Shown here: piece by piece, positions 9,705 to 19,256 of the stretch | How the letters are laid out: every line of letters begins with the position of its first letter | How positions within the stretch are numbered: the first letter of the stretch is position 1 | From: an uncultured Clostridia bacterium | GTDB taxonomy: Bacteria > Bacillota > Clostridia > Christensenellales > UBA1242 | Direction of reading: 5' to 3' | Length of the DNA stretch: 64,000 nucleotides | Assembly (NCBI GenBank): GCA_934778215.1 | Contig: CAKVOE010000002.1 | Location: 372,001 to 436,000 of the forward strand | Notes under the pieces: generated by a model | What the model saw: only the letters and a program-made list of their open reading frames with translations | Database searches by the model: none | Told to the model about the DNA's origin: nothing | Program-made: the position numbers and the translations under genes

Positions 9705-12134
9705 ATGAAGAAGGTTTCTGAAAACCAACTAAAAGATTGCAAGGAGGAGTTAGAAAAATTCCTTCTTGGTCGATATAATGTAAAGTTACAAGATGCGAGC
9801 GAAGAGCAAATTTTTAGAAGTCTTGCTAGCATTGTAAATGAAAAGTTATACGAAATTCGAGAAAAGAATAATGCAAGTGGTGCAAACAGAAATTGCAAGC
9901 AATTGCATTATGTTTCTATTGAATTTTTAATTGGCAAATCACTAAAATCACACCTGTTTAATTTGGGGTTAGAAGAAGCCTTTAAAGAAATATTAAAAAA
10001 GGTAAATGTTTCACTAGACGACATATATTCGCTCGAAGACGAGTCTTGCCTTGGAAATGGCGGACTTGGGCGTTTGGCTGCTTGTTTTATGGATTCATTA
10101 ACCGCCGAAAGCTATCCAGCGTTTGGTCACTGCATAAATTATGATTATGGTCTATTTAAGCAAAAGATTATTGACGGAAACCAATTTGAACTTCCTGATG
10201 AATGGGCGTTAAATAGCGAGGTTTGGCTAACCCCAAGGGGTGACGAAAGTGTAATTGTGCGTTTTGGTGGACAAGTTCGCCAGTGCGTGGGCAAAGATGG
10301 AAAATATCAGTTTGTATATTCAAATACACAAGATGTCGAAGCCTATCCTTATGATATGTTAGTTAGCGGATATGGCGGTAAAAAGGTTAATGTTTTAAAA
10401 TTGTGGTCGGCAAAAAGTCCTGATAGTTTTGATACCAAAAAGTTTAGCCAAGGCGAATATGCCGAAGCAATGGCAAACAAAGACGATATCGAAGCAATAA
10501 GTAAGGTTTTATATCCAACAGACAACCACGAAAAAGGCAAAAGTTTAAGGTTAAAGCAAGAATATTTTTTGGCGTCAGCGGTAGCACAGTTTATTGTAAA
10601 TAGTTTTTCAAAAACGGGCAAAGACATTCATGAGTTGCCATCAACTTCACTCATTCATATAAACGACACTCACCCAGTGCTAATAATTCCAGAATTAATG
10701 AGAATTTTGATGGACGAGAAGAGATTGGGGTGGGAAGAAAGTTATTCTATTGTAACCCAAATGATTAGTTTTACCAACCACACCTTGCTTGCAGAAAGTC
10801 TTGCAAAAAAAGAATTAAACTTGCTAGATAGATATATCCCTCGAATTGCCATGATTATTAGGGAATTAAACCGCAGATTTATTGTCGATTTAACCGAAAG
10901 GGGCATAGATAACCGCTCTATTTTTGATATGGCAATTATTCAAAACAATATTGTAAATATGACCAACCTTGCAGTTTCGGCTAGTTACAAAATTAACGGC
11001 GTAAGTGAAGTTCATAGCGGACTTTTAAAAACCAACCTATTAAAAAGTTATGCGGGAGTATTTCCAGAAAAATTTATAAATGTAACAAATGGGGTAACTC
11101 ATAGGCGTTGGCTTAGTATGTCTAATCCCGATTTAAACGAACTTATTACATCACTCATTGGTGAAGAATATTATTTAAAGCCCGAAAAATTAAAGGAATT
11201 AGACAACTATGTTGGCGATGAAAGGGTGGTAGAAGAACTCCAAAAAATTAAAACCTTAAACAAGGTAGAGTTTGCTAGATATTTATTAAAAACACAGGGA
11301 GTAATTATAAATCCAAATTCTAGGTTTGATGTACAAGTTAAGCGTATACATGAATACAAGCGTCAGCTTTTAAATGTGCTAAAAATTATTTATTTGTATA
11401 GCGAGTTAAAGGAAAATCCTTCTAAAACAGTAACCCCACAAACATTTATTTTTGCCGGAAAGGCAGCAAGTGGGTACTATATGGCAAAGCGAATAATAAA
11501 ACTTATTTATTGTTTGGGTCAAGATATTGAACAAAACAAGCAAATTGCAAAAAAACTAAAAGTAGTATTTGTAGAAAATTATAGCGTTTCGCTTGCAGAA
11601 GTTTTAATGCCAGCAACTGATGTAACCGAACAAATTTCGCTTGCAGGAAGGGAAGCGAGTGGAACGGGCAATATGAAGGCGGTTATGAATGGTGCCATGA
11701 TGCTACACACTGCCGATGGCGCAAATATAGAGATAGCCGAAAAGTGTGGAGAGAAGAATTCATTTGCTTTTGGGTTAACGCCAAATCAAGTTGAAGAAAT
11801 TTGGAAAAAAGGCTACGATGCACAAGGATATTATAACAACAGCCCAAAAATACAAAAGGTAATAGCGTTGTTAAGGCGAGGGTTTAATGGCGAGAGTTTT
11901 GCAGATATAGCATCATATTTATTGGGACAGTCTGCAACCCGAGATATTTATATGTGTCTTGCCGACTTTGACAGTTATATAGAAGCACACGAGCAAATGG
12001 ATAAAATTTATAAAAACAAAAAGAATTGGTTCTCTAAAACCTTGCACAATATTTCTTGCATGGGCTATTTCTCGTCAGATAGGTCAATAGATGATTATGT
12101 TAATAAGGTTTGGAAATTAAAAAGGATAAATTAA
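9705..12134 (+). CDS. glgP: Glycogen/alpha-glucan phosphorylase
   Basis: GT35 phosphorylase releasing glucose-1-phosphate from glycogen ends. The pyridoxal-phosphate lysine lies in EASGTGNMKAVMNG, and the glucose-binding NGALGNGG-type motif appears as ESCLGNGGLGRLAACF near residue 108. The C-terminal half has RIHEYKRQLLN. At 809 residues it is full length. It is 8 bp after glgA, so synthesis and breakdown enzymes are produced from one transcript, a common Firmicutes arrangement. Confidence 0.96.
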   Translation: MKKVSENQLKDCKEELEKFLLGRYNVKLQDASEEQIFRSLASIVNEKLYEIREKNNASGANRNCKQLHYVSIEFLIGKSLKSHLFNLGLEEAFKEILKKVNVSLDDIYSLEDESCLGNGGLGRLAACFMDSLTAESYPAFGHCINYDYGLFKQKIIDGNQFELPDEWALNSEVWLTPRGDESVIVRFGGQVRQCVGKDGKYQFVYSNTQDVEAYPYDMLVSGYGGKKVNVLKLWSAKSPDSFDTKKFSQGEYAEAMANKDDIEAISKVLYPTDNHEKGKSLRLKQEYFLASAVAQFIVNSFSKTGKDIHELPSTSLIHINDTHPVLIIPELMRILMDEKRLGWEESYSIVTQMISFTNHTLLAESLAKKELNLLDRYIPRIAMIIRELNRRFIVDLTERGIDNRSIFDMAIIQNNIVNMTNLAVSASYKINGVSEVHSGLLKTNLLKSYAGVFPEKFINVTNGVTHRRWLSMSNPDLNELITSLIGEEYYLKPEKLKELDNYVGDERVVEELQKIKTLNKVEFARYLLKTQGVIINPNSRFDVQVKRIHEYKRQLLNVLKIIYLYSELKENPSKTVTPQTFIFAGKAASGYYMAKRIIKLIYCLGQDIEQNKQIAKKLKVVFVENYSVSLAEVLMPATDVTEQISLAGREASGTGNMKAVMNGAMMLHTADGANIEIAEKCGEKNSFAFGLTPNQVEEIWKKGYDAQGYYNNSPKIQKVIALLRRGFNGESFADIASYLLGQSATRDIYMCLADFDSYIEAHEQMDKIYKNKKNWFSKTLHNISCMGYFSSDRSIDDYVNKVWKLKRIN

Positions 12135-12138
12135 TTTA

Positions 12139-13926
12139 ATGTGTAATTTTAAGTTTGATTTACTTACAGATAAAGAGCCGGTTGGGTCTATAGAGTGTGG
12201 AAAACCCATGACCTATTATTTTCGTGTTGCACAAAATGTGTATGTCGAAAAAGTGGTTTTTTCAAGGGTGTTAGATGGCACCTTTGATTGGGTAGAAAGC
12301 GAAATGGTTTTTGATAGTTTCAAAGATGGATATAAAGTATACAAAGCCACAGTCACCTTTGGCAAAGCTGGCTTATATTGGTACAATTTTAAGGTTGTAA
12401 GCAATCAAACTATCATTGTTCAGCAAGGAAGGGAAGAAAATTCGTTAGAAACTTCGCTTGAACCAAACAACAGTTTTTCGCAAATTGTAACCGACAAAAA
12501 GGTGGTTATGCAATTGCAAGAAATTGGCGGGGTAATCTATCATATTTTTGTAGATAGATTTGCTCGAAGTGGTAAGGTTTCTTCAAGAAGCAGTTTAACA
12601 CTAAAACAAAATTGGTTCGATCCAATGACCGAAACGGAAGATTACTCTGTTATAAATAAAGAGTGTTATGGCGGAAATTTAAGAGGAATTATAGAAAAAT
12701 TAGACTATATAAAAAGTTTAAATACAACGGTTATCTTTTTAAGTCCAATTTTTTATGCAGAAAGTTATCATAAATACAACACGGCAAATTTCGAATTAAT
12801 TGACCCAATGTTCGGCAAGTTGTCCGACCTTGAAGAACTTATCAAAAAGGCAAAAGAAAGGGGAATGCGGGTCATTTTAGACGGTGTTTTTAACCATGTT
12901 GGCGGTGATTCGAAATATTTTAATAAATTAGGTAGATTTGTAGAGGTTGGGGCCTACCAATCACTAAAATCTAAATATGTAGACTGGTTTAACTTTTACG
13001 ATTGGCCAGATTCTTATGAAAAGTGGTGGGGTGTTCCAACCCTTCCATGTATGAACGAAAGCAACAAAGACTATCGCAGGTACATTTGCGGAAAAAATGG
13101 AATTATAGAAAGGTATATGAAGTTGGGTCTTGGTGGGTTTAGACTAGATGTGGTAGACGAACTTACAGATAGTTTTTTAACGGAAATATGCCAAAAAATT
13201 TATTCTATGAACAAAGAAGCGCTAATAATAGGAGAAGTTTGGGAAGACGCCGCCAAAAAGGTATCGTATGACCACAGAAGACAATATTTTTGGGGACATC
13301 AACTTAATAGCGTAACAAATTATCCGCTTCGAAACGCCATACTCGAATATCTTAAAACGGGCAGTTGCAATGAACTTATTAATTGTATGAGCATAGTAAA
13401 GGACGATTATCCAAAATTTGTGCAATACAATTTAATGAATTTAATTGGCTCGCATGATACTTCAAGAATAGCGAACGAAATAGAAAAAATTGATAGTACT
13501 CACACAAAAGAACTAACAAAAATGGCAACGCTATTAGAATATAGTTTTATTGGTATACCAACTATTTATTATGGCGATGAGGTGGGAACAAAGAACATAA
13601 AAGGGAACATCAGTCGAACGCCATATCCTTGGGGAAAGGAAGACAAAAGTCTGCTTTATTGGTATAAAAGATTAGGTGAGCTAAGAAGTTTAAAATCGGT
13701 AGTTAAGGGTAGTTATTCAATAGAAGAAAACGAGGGCGGAGTAGTAGTAATATTGCGTCAATATGAAGAAGAACGGGTTTATATTGTGCTAAATCATAGC
13801 GACAATGAGTACAAACTTATATTAGATGAAAAATACACCGAAATTGTCACGGGAACAACCGCTCCCAAAAAGACATTTACCGTTCCACCAATGGGCGTTT
13901 TAGTTGTAAAAAATTATCTAAAATAA
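12139..13926 (+). CDS. GH13 alpha-amylase/maltodextrin-glucosidase-like enzyme
   Basis: A cytoplasmic GH13 glycosidase of 595 residues with no signal peptide. An N-terminal beta domain (residues 1-110) precedes the catalytic barrel that starts GGVIYHIFVDRFARSG. All four GH13 regions are visible: VILDGVFNHVGG, GGFRLDVVDEL (nucleophile), LIIGEVWED (acid/base) and LIGSHDTSRI. The most likely role is hydrolysis of maltodextrins left by glycogen phosphorylase, as for neopullulanase or maltodextrin glucosidase types; the exact specificity cannot be read from sequence. Last gene of the operon, 4 bp after glgP, followed by a strong terminator. Confidence 0.9.
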   Translation: MCNFKFDLLTDKEPVGSIECGKPMTYYFRVAQNVYVEKVVFSRVLDGTFDWVESEMVFDSFKDGYKVYKATVTFGKAGLYWYNFKVVSNQTIIVQQGREENSLETSLEPNNSFSQIVTDKKVVMQLQEIGGVIYHIFVDRFARSGKVSSRSSLTLKQNWFDPMTETEDYSVINKECYGGNLRGIIEKLDYIKSLNTTVIFLSPIFYAESYHKYNTANFELIDPMFGKLSDLEELIKKAKERGMRVILDGVFNHVGGDSKYFNKLGRFVEVGAYQSLKSKYVDWFNFYDWPDSYEKWWGVPTLPCMNESNKDYRRYICGKNGIIERYMKLGLGGFRLDVVDELTDSFLTEICQKIYSMNKEALIIGEVWEDAAKKVSYDHRRQYFWGHQLNSVTNYPLRNAILEYLKTGSCNELINCMSIVKDDYPKFVQYNLMNLIGSHDTSRIANEIEKIDSTHTKELTKMATLLEYSFIGIPTIYYGDEVGTKNIKGNISRTPYPWGKEDKSLLYWYKRLGELRSLKSVVKGSYSIEENEGGVVVILRQYEEERVYIVLNHSDNEYKLILDEKYTEIVTGTTAPKKTFTVPPMGVLVVKNYLK

Positions 13927-13930
13927 AACA

Positions 13931-13966
13931 AAACATCAATTCCTTTATGGGAGTTGATGTTTTTTA
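13931..13966 (+). terminator. Intrinsic terminator of the glycogen operon
   Basis: Stem AACATCAA/TTGATGTT with inner TCC/GGA pairs, followed by a T tract. Confidence 0.85.
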
Positions 13967-13988
13967 TAAAACTTTAAATATTTTTTGG

Positions 13989-14414
13989 TTATTGCATTGA
14001 TTTTAGCACATCAGATACAAGTTTCATATCTACTGAGCCGTTATAGTTTTGTTTAAAGTGTTTCATAACGCTAGGTGTAGATTTGTCTTTTAGTCCTTCA
14101 ATAATTTCTTTTATCTCTTTTTCGGATAGCATTTTTGGCAAATAAACTTCCAAAATTGCTTTTTGCTCAGCAATATTTTTTACTTGTTCGGTATTGCCAG
14201 CAAGTTCATAATTGGCTTGCTCTTCGTTTAATTCTTTTATAGTTTTAGAAATAATTTTTACCATGTCTGCATCGGTTACCGTTCCGCCAGATGAGCGGGC
14301 TTCTACGCTTGCCAAAAGGTGCTTGTTCATAATAATGCTATAAATTGTTCTTGCGTTTTTGTTTTTGTCTTTAATGGCTTGAATGTTTGCCGTTTTAATT
14401 GTGTCAATAATCAT
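13989..14414 (-). CDS. YqeY / GatB-YqeY domain protein
   Basis: A 141-residue protein of the YqeY family, related to the tail domain of the GatB subunit of glutamyl-tRNA amidotransferase. It shows the family's IMNKHLLASVEARSSGG-like start, VKIISKTIKELNEE, YLPKMLSEKEIKEII and the C-terminal MKHFKQNYNGSVDMKLVSDVL. The biochemical role of YqeY is not settled, although it is often found with rpsU or dnaG. I moved the start to ATG 14414, which has AAGGAGAG upstream; a longer frame reaches 14528 but lacks family similarity. It converges on the glycogen operon. Confidence 0.88.
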   Translation of the reverse strand: MIIDTIKTANIQAIKDKNKNARTIYSIIMNKHLLASVEARSSGGTVTDADMVKIISKTIKELNEEQANYELAGNTEQVKNIAEQKAILEVYLPKMLSEKEIKEIIEGLKDKSTPSVMKHFKQNYNGSVDMKLVSDVLKSMQ

Positions 14415-14559
14415 ATAGTTTTCTCTCCTTAAACTGTTTTTAGTATAGCACAATTTGTAATAAAATAAAAGCGTTTTTGCCATTATTATAAATAAACTTA
14501 TTCCAAAAAAATTTAACTGTTGTTTCACAGCAAAATGGTTGAGTTGAGTATAATTATTG

Positions 14560-14568
14560 TGATATAAT
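14560..14568 (+). promoter_or_regulatory. Extended -10 promoter for the ABC exporter
   Basis: TG-A-TATAAT, 30 bp before the start at 14598. No good -35 is visible. Confidence 0.6.
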
Positions 14569-14597
14569 CTTTTGGTAATTTAGGGGAGAAAGTTTTT

Positions 14598-17369
14598 ATG
14601 TTGGAACTAAGAGATATTACTAAGGTTTACGAAACAAAAGACCTTAGGGTAGAGGCGTTAAAGGGTATAAATATTCAATTTCGAGAAAGTGAGTTTGTAT
14701 CCATTTTGGGTCCGTCCGGTTGCGGAAAAACGACCTTTTTAAACATTGTGGGCGGACTAGATAAATATACCTCAGGCGACCTAATAATAAATGGCAAAAG
14801 CACCAAAAATTTTAATGATAGAGATTGGGACGCTTATAGAAATCATACCATAGGATTTGTCTTTCAAAGTTATAACCTAATTCCGCATCAAACGGTATTG
14901 CAAAATGTAGAATTGGCATTAACTCTTTCAGGTATTAGTGGCGAAGAGCGAAAACAGCGAGCCATTGAAGCGTTAGAAAAGGTTGGGTTAAAGGACAAAA
15001 TAAAAAGCAAGCCAAATCAACTTTCGGGCGGGCAGATGCAAAGGGTGGCAATAGCAAGAGCGTTGGTAAATAACCCAGATATAGTTTTGGCAGATGAACC
15101 AACAGGGGCATTAGATAGCAAAACAAGTGTTCAGGTTATGGAATTGTTACGCCAAATAGCAAAAGAAAAATTAGTCATTATGGTTACGCATAATCCGAGC
15201 CTTGCCGACCAGTACAGTACTCGAATAGTTAAATTTTTAGACGGCGAATTGGTAGACGACAGCAATCCTCTTTCGGAGTTTGAAAAGGAGTTGATTCAAA
15301 AAAGAGAGGTTGAACCATCAGCTCCCCAATTAGACTCAAACACAAAAAAGATCAAAAAGGAAAAGGTCTTTAAAAAGACATCAATGTCATTTTTTACTGC
15401 CATGGGGTTATCTTTTAAAAACCTTTTAACAAAAAAGACCCGAACATTATTGGTTGCAATTGCTGGCAGTATAGGAATTTTTGGAATAGCATTAATATTG
15501 GCTCTTTCTAACGGGTTTCAAGCGTATATTAATAAAACACAAGAAGACACGCTGTCTAGTTATCCATTAACAATAACTCGAAGCAATACCGATGTTACAA
15601 GTATAATGCTATCAATATTTACACAAAAGAACGAAATAATTCATGATGATGACGCTGTATATGGCGGAGATACAATGTCGGGATTGTTTGAAACGGCGTC
15701 AAAACAACTTTCAAAAATGAACGACTTAAACGCTTTTAAACAATATTTAGAGGAGCATAAATCAGAACTGGGCGAAAATTTAAGTGCCATTCAATACACT
15801 TACGAGTTGGGTCTTTCGAGCGGGTTAAGTATGAATTTAATGGGGGGATCGAAAGCGGGAAAGTCTAATAGTTTGTTGGATATTCATTTGCCAGACGGTT
15901 ACCAAGTAAAGCCAGAATCTAGTGCATTATACGACCTAATAATTATGTATGCTGTAGTATATTTAGAAAGTGAGTTTCCTATGCAAATAGAGGCATCTGG
16001 AAACAACTTTAATATCACAATAACAGATGCAACCGATAAAAAATATTCTAAAGAGTATGCTATTGAGTTTTTGTGTGGTTATATAGAACTTGCAAAAGAC
16101 TCAATAAATAAACCCGAAGAGAAAAAACTTTCGGTTTTATCACAAAACAAGGCAGATTTTACCAAAAAAGAGTTTAATGCCATTATTGGTAAGGCTATGG
16201 GAATAAATTTGGATTCTTATGAGAAGACCGATTTAAACGTATTTACCGAAATGATAGATAATTTAACATTGTTAAAAACGCAATATCAGTTGCTCGGCAA
16301 TAACAGTAGGTGGGCTACCGAAAGCGATGAAACGATGCTGGTTTTAAACGCAAACTCTGAGTTAGACGACTACATTTTATACGCGTTGGGTCTTTATTCT
16401 ACCGAAGATATGAACAATCATCTAAAAAGCCTTTTTACAGACAACAAAAGCACCATCAAAATTAATTATGACGATATAATTGGCAAAGAGTTTAAAATTT
16501 TATTAAAAACTGACTATTATGTAGATATAAATGGAAGTGGCGAGTGTGTAGATATAAGAACATTAAAAGAGTCCGAAAGGGCGGAAGACAGAGAAATCTT
16601 TGCCACAGAGTTCAAAAAGCTTTTAGAGGATAAAAACAAGGGCAAAACCATAAAAATTGTGGGTATTGCAAGACTAAATGACAGTTCTACCGCCGGACCA
16701 TTAAGCACGGGCATTTGTTACACCGACAAACTTACCAACGAGTTAATAGACAAATACAACAGCGCCTCAGTCGTTCAAAGCGGTACGGTGCAACCGATTA
16801 GCAAAACACCCGTTTCAATCAGTTTTTATGCGTCTACTTTTGAAGCAAAGGAAAAAATAGAGAACTTTATAAAGGCGTATAATGATGGGGTAGAAGAGGA
16901 AAAGAAGATTGAATATACCGATTATGTTGGATTGATGATGGGTGCAATTTCTACCATAATATCAGCAATAAGTTATGTGCTAATTGCCTTTGTTTCGGTA
17001 TCGCTAATTGTTTCTTCAATTATGATAGGAATAATTACATATATTTCGGTGCTAGAAAGAATAAAAGAAATTGGCATTTTAAGAGCGGTTGGAGCAAGCA
17101 AGAGAGATATAAAAAGAGTATTTACTTCCGAAACGCTAATTATAGGTCTAATTGCAGGACTTATTGGCGTGTTGTTTGCAGGAATTTGCACAATTCCTAT
17201 AAATTTAGTTATTAACAACCTTGCAGATATCAAAAATGTCGCAAAATTGCCTATATTAGGTGCGGTTATACTTGTTGCTATAAGTATGTTCCTAACATTT
17301 GTTGCGGGGCTAATTCCTGCAAAAATTGCGTCAAAAAAGGACCCGGTTATAGCACTAAGGTCAGAATAA
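14598..17369 (+). CDS. MacB/FtsX-type ABC exporter, ATPase-permease fusion
   Basis: One 923-residue chain. An ABC ATPase (Walker A GPSGCGKTT at 38-46, signature LSGGQMQRVAIARAL near 141, Walker B VLADEPTGALDS, H-loop VTHNP) is fused to an FtsX/MacB permease with one membrane segment near 282-305, a large extracytoplasmic domain of about 480 residues, and three more segments near the C-terminus (SVSLIVSSIMIGIITY, LIAGLIGVLFAGICT, VAISMFLTFVAGLIPA). Such proteins use ATP for mechanotransmission, peptide/lipoprotein handling or drug efflux rather than classic transport. No outer-membrane partner would be expected in a Gram-positive. The substrate is unknown. Last core gene before the tRNA-Arg island. 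Confidence 0.92.
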   Translation: MLELRDITKVYETKDLRVEALKGINIQFRESEFVSILGPSGCGKTTFLNIVGGLDKYTSGDLIINGKSTKNFNDRDWDAYRNHTIGFVFQSYNLIPHQTVLQNVELALTLSGISGEERKQRAIEALEKVGLKDKIKSKPNQLSGGQMQRVAIARALVNNPDIVLADEPTGALDSKTSVQVMELLRQIAKEKLVIMVTHNPSLADQYSTRIVKFLDGELVDDSNPLSEFEKELIQKREVEPSAPQLDSNTKKIKKEKVFKKTSMSFFTAMGLSFKNLLTKKTRTLLVAIAGSIGIFGIALILALSNGFQAYINKTQEDTLSSYPLTITRSNTDVTSIMLSIFTQKNEIIHDDDAVYGGDTMSGLFETASKQLSKMNDLNAFKQYLEEHKSELGENLSAIQYTYELGLSSGLSMNLMGGSKAGKSNSLLDIHLPDGYQVKPESSALYDLIIMYAVVYLESEFPMQIEASGNNFNITITDATDKKYSKEYAIEFLCGYIELAKDSINKPEEKKLSVLSQNKADFTKKEFNAIIGKAMGINLDSYEKTDLNVFTEMIDNLTLLKTQYQLLGNNSRWATESDETMLVLNANSELDDYILYALGLYSTEDMNNHLKSLFTDNKSTIKINYDDIIGKEFKILLKTDYYVDINGSGECVDIRTLKESERAEDREIFATEFKKLLEDKNKGKTIKIVGIARLNDSSTAGPLSTGICYTDKLTNELIDKYNSASVVQSGTVQPISKTPVSISFYASTFEAKEKIENFIKAYNDGVEEEKKIEYTDYVGLMMGAISTIISAISYVLIAFVSVSLIVSSIMIGIITYISVLERIKEIGILRAVGASKRDIKRVFTSETLIIGLIAGLIGVLFAGICTIPINLVINNLADIKNVAKLPILGAVILVAISMFLTFVAGLIPAKIASKKDPVIALRSE

Positions 17370-17396
17370 AACAACCCTCATCACCAAAATTACAAA

Positions 17397-17433
17397 AAAT
17401 AAGAATTCACCAGCCAAGCTGGTGAATTCTTCT
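17397..17433 (-). terminator. Terminator beside the left tRNA-Arg remnant
   Basis: A perfect 12-bp stem (17403-17414 with 17418-17429). On the minus strand it is followed by a T tract, so it would end transcription leaving the tRNA-Arg remnant at 17445; on the plus strand it could also serve the ABC gene. Confidence 0.7.
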
Positions 17434-17440
17434 TTGAAAA

Positions 17441-17500
17441 TTGGTGTGAATAGGCAGATTCGAACTGCCGGCCTATCGCTTAGGAGCAATGGAAAATTAT
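17441..17500 (-). repeat. tRNA-Arg(CCT) 3'-half attachment-site copy (left)
   Basis: On the minus strand this reads the tRNA-Arg 3' half from the anticodon loop (CTCCTAAG) through the T arm to the acceptor and CC, with no 5' half. The 60 bp match 34940-34999 in opposite orientation with one mismatch, including about 14 bp upstream of the tRNA part. A tRNA 3' half cut at the anticodon loop is the usual displaced product of tyrosine-recombinase integration. Confidence 0.85.
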
Positions 17501-17669
17501 AAAATTAGCGTGTTTATAATCAAAAATCGCAATTATTGTGAAAATTGTAGTCAAAATTGTGTATTAACATCGCTAATCTGCCTAATTTTTGCATTCTAAA
17601 TACAAAACCTTTGGAATCTACGGTGCACAAATGGTGCACTTTTAAGAGATTTTATGGTTTGGGTGCATT
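17501..17669. other. Noncoding element arm next to the left att copy
   Basis: No gene. About 17600-17672, read in reverse complement, resembles 34770-34840 (shared TGCACCCAAACCAT and AAAGTGCA blocks), so the same element end occurs at both island edges. Confidence 0.6.
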
Positions 17670-18362
17670 TCACACATTTTTATCATTAAATGAGTTGATA
17701 TTTTCTAGATAAATTTCGTGCATATCCATCGCATATTGATCAACATCTTTTACTTTATCATATTTGGCTAACATTGCCTTATAATGTTCATGTATTATTT
17801 TATCGTAGTCATGGTAGAATTTTTCTATCAAAAGAATATTTTCTGTGGCAAAATCCATTATTGGCAAAGCAAAGAAATATTTAAAATAACGCTGAAATGC
17901 AATATTCTCAGGTTTATTTGGATGTAATTCATCATATTTCAATAAAGTATAATTTGCAATTAGTAAATCTTCTTCGTCTCCATCGCTAAACAGGTTACCC
18001 GATCCGATCTTAAAGTGAAACACATGCTGCAAATAGTTTCGCATACCAAGTAAAATTAAATACCACTCATTATTAAATAACGAGTCAACAGTCTTTTTAT
18101 ATTTTTTACTTTTGATATAATTTGTATTCAAATCTTTTTCAAAAGATTTTATATATTGTTTTAGAATAGAAGAAGTCAAAATAAAATTGTTAAATGCATA
18201 TTCAACTTCTTTATATTCAATATCTTCAATTTTTTCTCTTACTTTGTAAATGGAATCTAAGGCAAAATAATTATATCTAATATTGGTCATTAAGTGACTT
18301 AAAGCATTTAATCCTTTTATTATCTTTGCACATTGAAAATTTGATTTATCATTTGTTTTCAT
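17670..18362 (-). CDS. HEPN-like protein of unknown role
   Basis: About 230 residues, all-helical in composition. It contains LGMRNYLQHVFHF near the middle, which fits the RNxxxH motif of HEPN ribonuclease-like domains found in many phage-defence and toxin proteins. I prefer ATG 18362 (MKTNDKSN); a TATACT box lies only 7 bp upstream and there is no clear ribosome binding site, so the mRNA may be leaderless or the start lies elsewhere. It sits at the island edge, a place typical for such genes. The family call is from one motif, so treat it as a suggestion. Confidence 0.6.
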   Translation of the reverse strand: MKTNDKSNFQCAKIIKGLNALSHLMTNIRYNYFALDSIYKVREKIEDIEYKEVEYAFNNFILTSSILKQYIKSFEKDLNTNYIKSKKYKKTVDSLFNNEWYLILLGMRNYLQHVFHFKIGSGNLFSDGDEEDLLIANYTLLKYDELHPNKPENIAFQRYFKYFFALPIMDFATENILLIEKFYHDYDKIIHEHYKAMLAKYDKVKDVDQYAMDMHEIYLENINSFNDKNV

Positions 18363-18406
18363 AGAATTAGTATAACATAAATACAGCAAAAATGCTTATA
18401 ATTTAA

Positions 18407-18646
18407 CTAAGATTGAAACAATTTCTTACAAACCCTATAAGTAATTTCAACAACATGGTCAATTTCAAGGTTATGAAGTTGACCTTTTTCTATGTCTAAA
18501 TTAAAATACTCTCGCCATTTTTCTTTTGAAAAGCCTTTAACAAAAGTGTCTTCAAGTTCACAAATCTTGTTTAATTGCAATTGCATTTCAGCAGACATTT
18601 TCTCACTTTCTAGAATATCTCTTACTAGTCGTAAAACGTGGTTCAA
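18407..18646 (-). CDS. Small hypothetical protein
   Basis: A 79-residue acidic helical protein (NHVLRLVRDILESEKMSA) ending in LDIEKGQLHNLEIDHVVEI. The start is ambiguous: ATG 18661 has no ribosome binding site, while the in-frame TTG at 18646 has a perfect GGAGGTG six bases before it, so I chose the latter. It overlaps the end of the upstream gene and is probably translated with it. A diverged, truncated copy of its C-terminal 30 residues lies at 33315-33437 on the other strand. No function is recognised. Confidence 0.6.
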   Translation of the reverse strand: MNHVLRLVRDILESEKMSAEMQLQLNKICELEDTFVKGFSKEKWREYFNLDIEKGQLHNLEIDHVVEITYRVCKKLFQS

Positions 18647-18968
18647 CTTTTTCACCTCCATTTGAAATTATAGAAACATATTTGGCATAATCTTCGCCGT
18701 CGCTGTACACCAGGAGCATAATATCACTCTGTAAACAGCAAAACATTAACACATGGAAATAACCTTTGCTATCAATATACATTTCTTCTTTATGTAACGC
18801 TATATTGGGATCATCTTCTAACAAGTATTCACGTAAATGGAGGAAGGGATATTTAGCCAAATATATGACTCTTTCAACTACATACTTGTCTTCAAAACCA
18901 TCACACTTATCAATCTTGTTCCTTGTTAATCTTGCATTAGTAATATCACAAACAAATCCCGCCTCCAT
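18603..18968 (-). CDS. Hypothetical protein
   Basis: A 121-residue protein starting MEAGFVCDITNARLTRN at ATG 18968, chosen because AAGGAGG stands 6 nt before it; the frame is open to 19082 but that part overlaps operator-like repeats. It is mixed alpha/beta with VERVIYLAKYPFLHLREYLLEDDP and a hydrophobic strand pair. It overlaps the next gene by 44 bp, so the two are likely an operon. No known family is recognised. Confidence 0.6.
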   Translation of the reverse strand: MEAGFVCDITNARLTRNKIDKCDGFEDKYVVERVIYLAKYPFLHLREYLLEDDPNIALHKEEMYIDSKGYFHVLMFCCLQSDIMLLVYSDGEDYAKYVSIISNGGEKVEPRFTTSKRYSRK

Positions 18969-19040
18969 AGCCCACCTCCTTGGCGTTTGTGTTTTACCGT
19001 AAATAAATTTCTTTTGCAAGTCATTTTGAGAAATATACGA

Positions 19041-19145
19041 TTTGCTCCAGAAAGTTGTATAAAACTCAATTATCTGGAGCAAATAAGCATAAAAATTATA
19101 TGTTTTTCTCCAGAAAATACAGTTTTATTGCATTAACTGGAGAGA
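19041..19145. repeat. Four regularly spaced CTCCAG/CTGGAG half-sites
   Basis: TTTGCTCCAGA (19041), TCTGGAGCAAA (19073), TTCTCCAG (19106) and CTGGAGA (19137) alternate in orientation and are spaced 31-33 bp, about three helical turns. They lie between the minus-strand hypothetical operon and the plus-strand GIY-YIG/prrC operon and look like operators for a dimeric regulator. Confidence 0.55.
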
Positions 19146-19195
19146 ATAATTTTTCACCACATTTTCTAAGGAAAAATATTTTTCTTATAAAATAT

Positions 19196-19235
19196 TGTAA
19201 ATTAAATACAATTTACAGATTTTTTATGTTATAAT
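19196..19235 (+). promoter_or_regulatory. Promoter with overlapping palindrome before the GIY-YIG gene
   Basis: An extended -10 (TG-T-TATAAT, 19227-19235) lies 22 bp before the start codon. Immediately upstream, TGTAAATT (19196-19203) and AATTTACA (19210-19217) form an inverted repeat over the -35 position, a likely operator. Confidence 0.6.
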
Positions 19236-19256
19236 TGTCATAGATTGGAGGTCTTT

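Noticed and set aside
13989..14528. Longer YqeY frame starting at 14528
   Set aside because: The extra N-terminal residues lack family similarity, while ATG 14414 has a good ribosome binding site.
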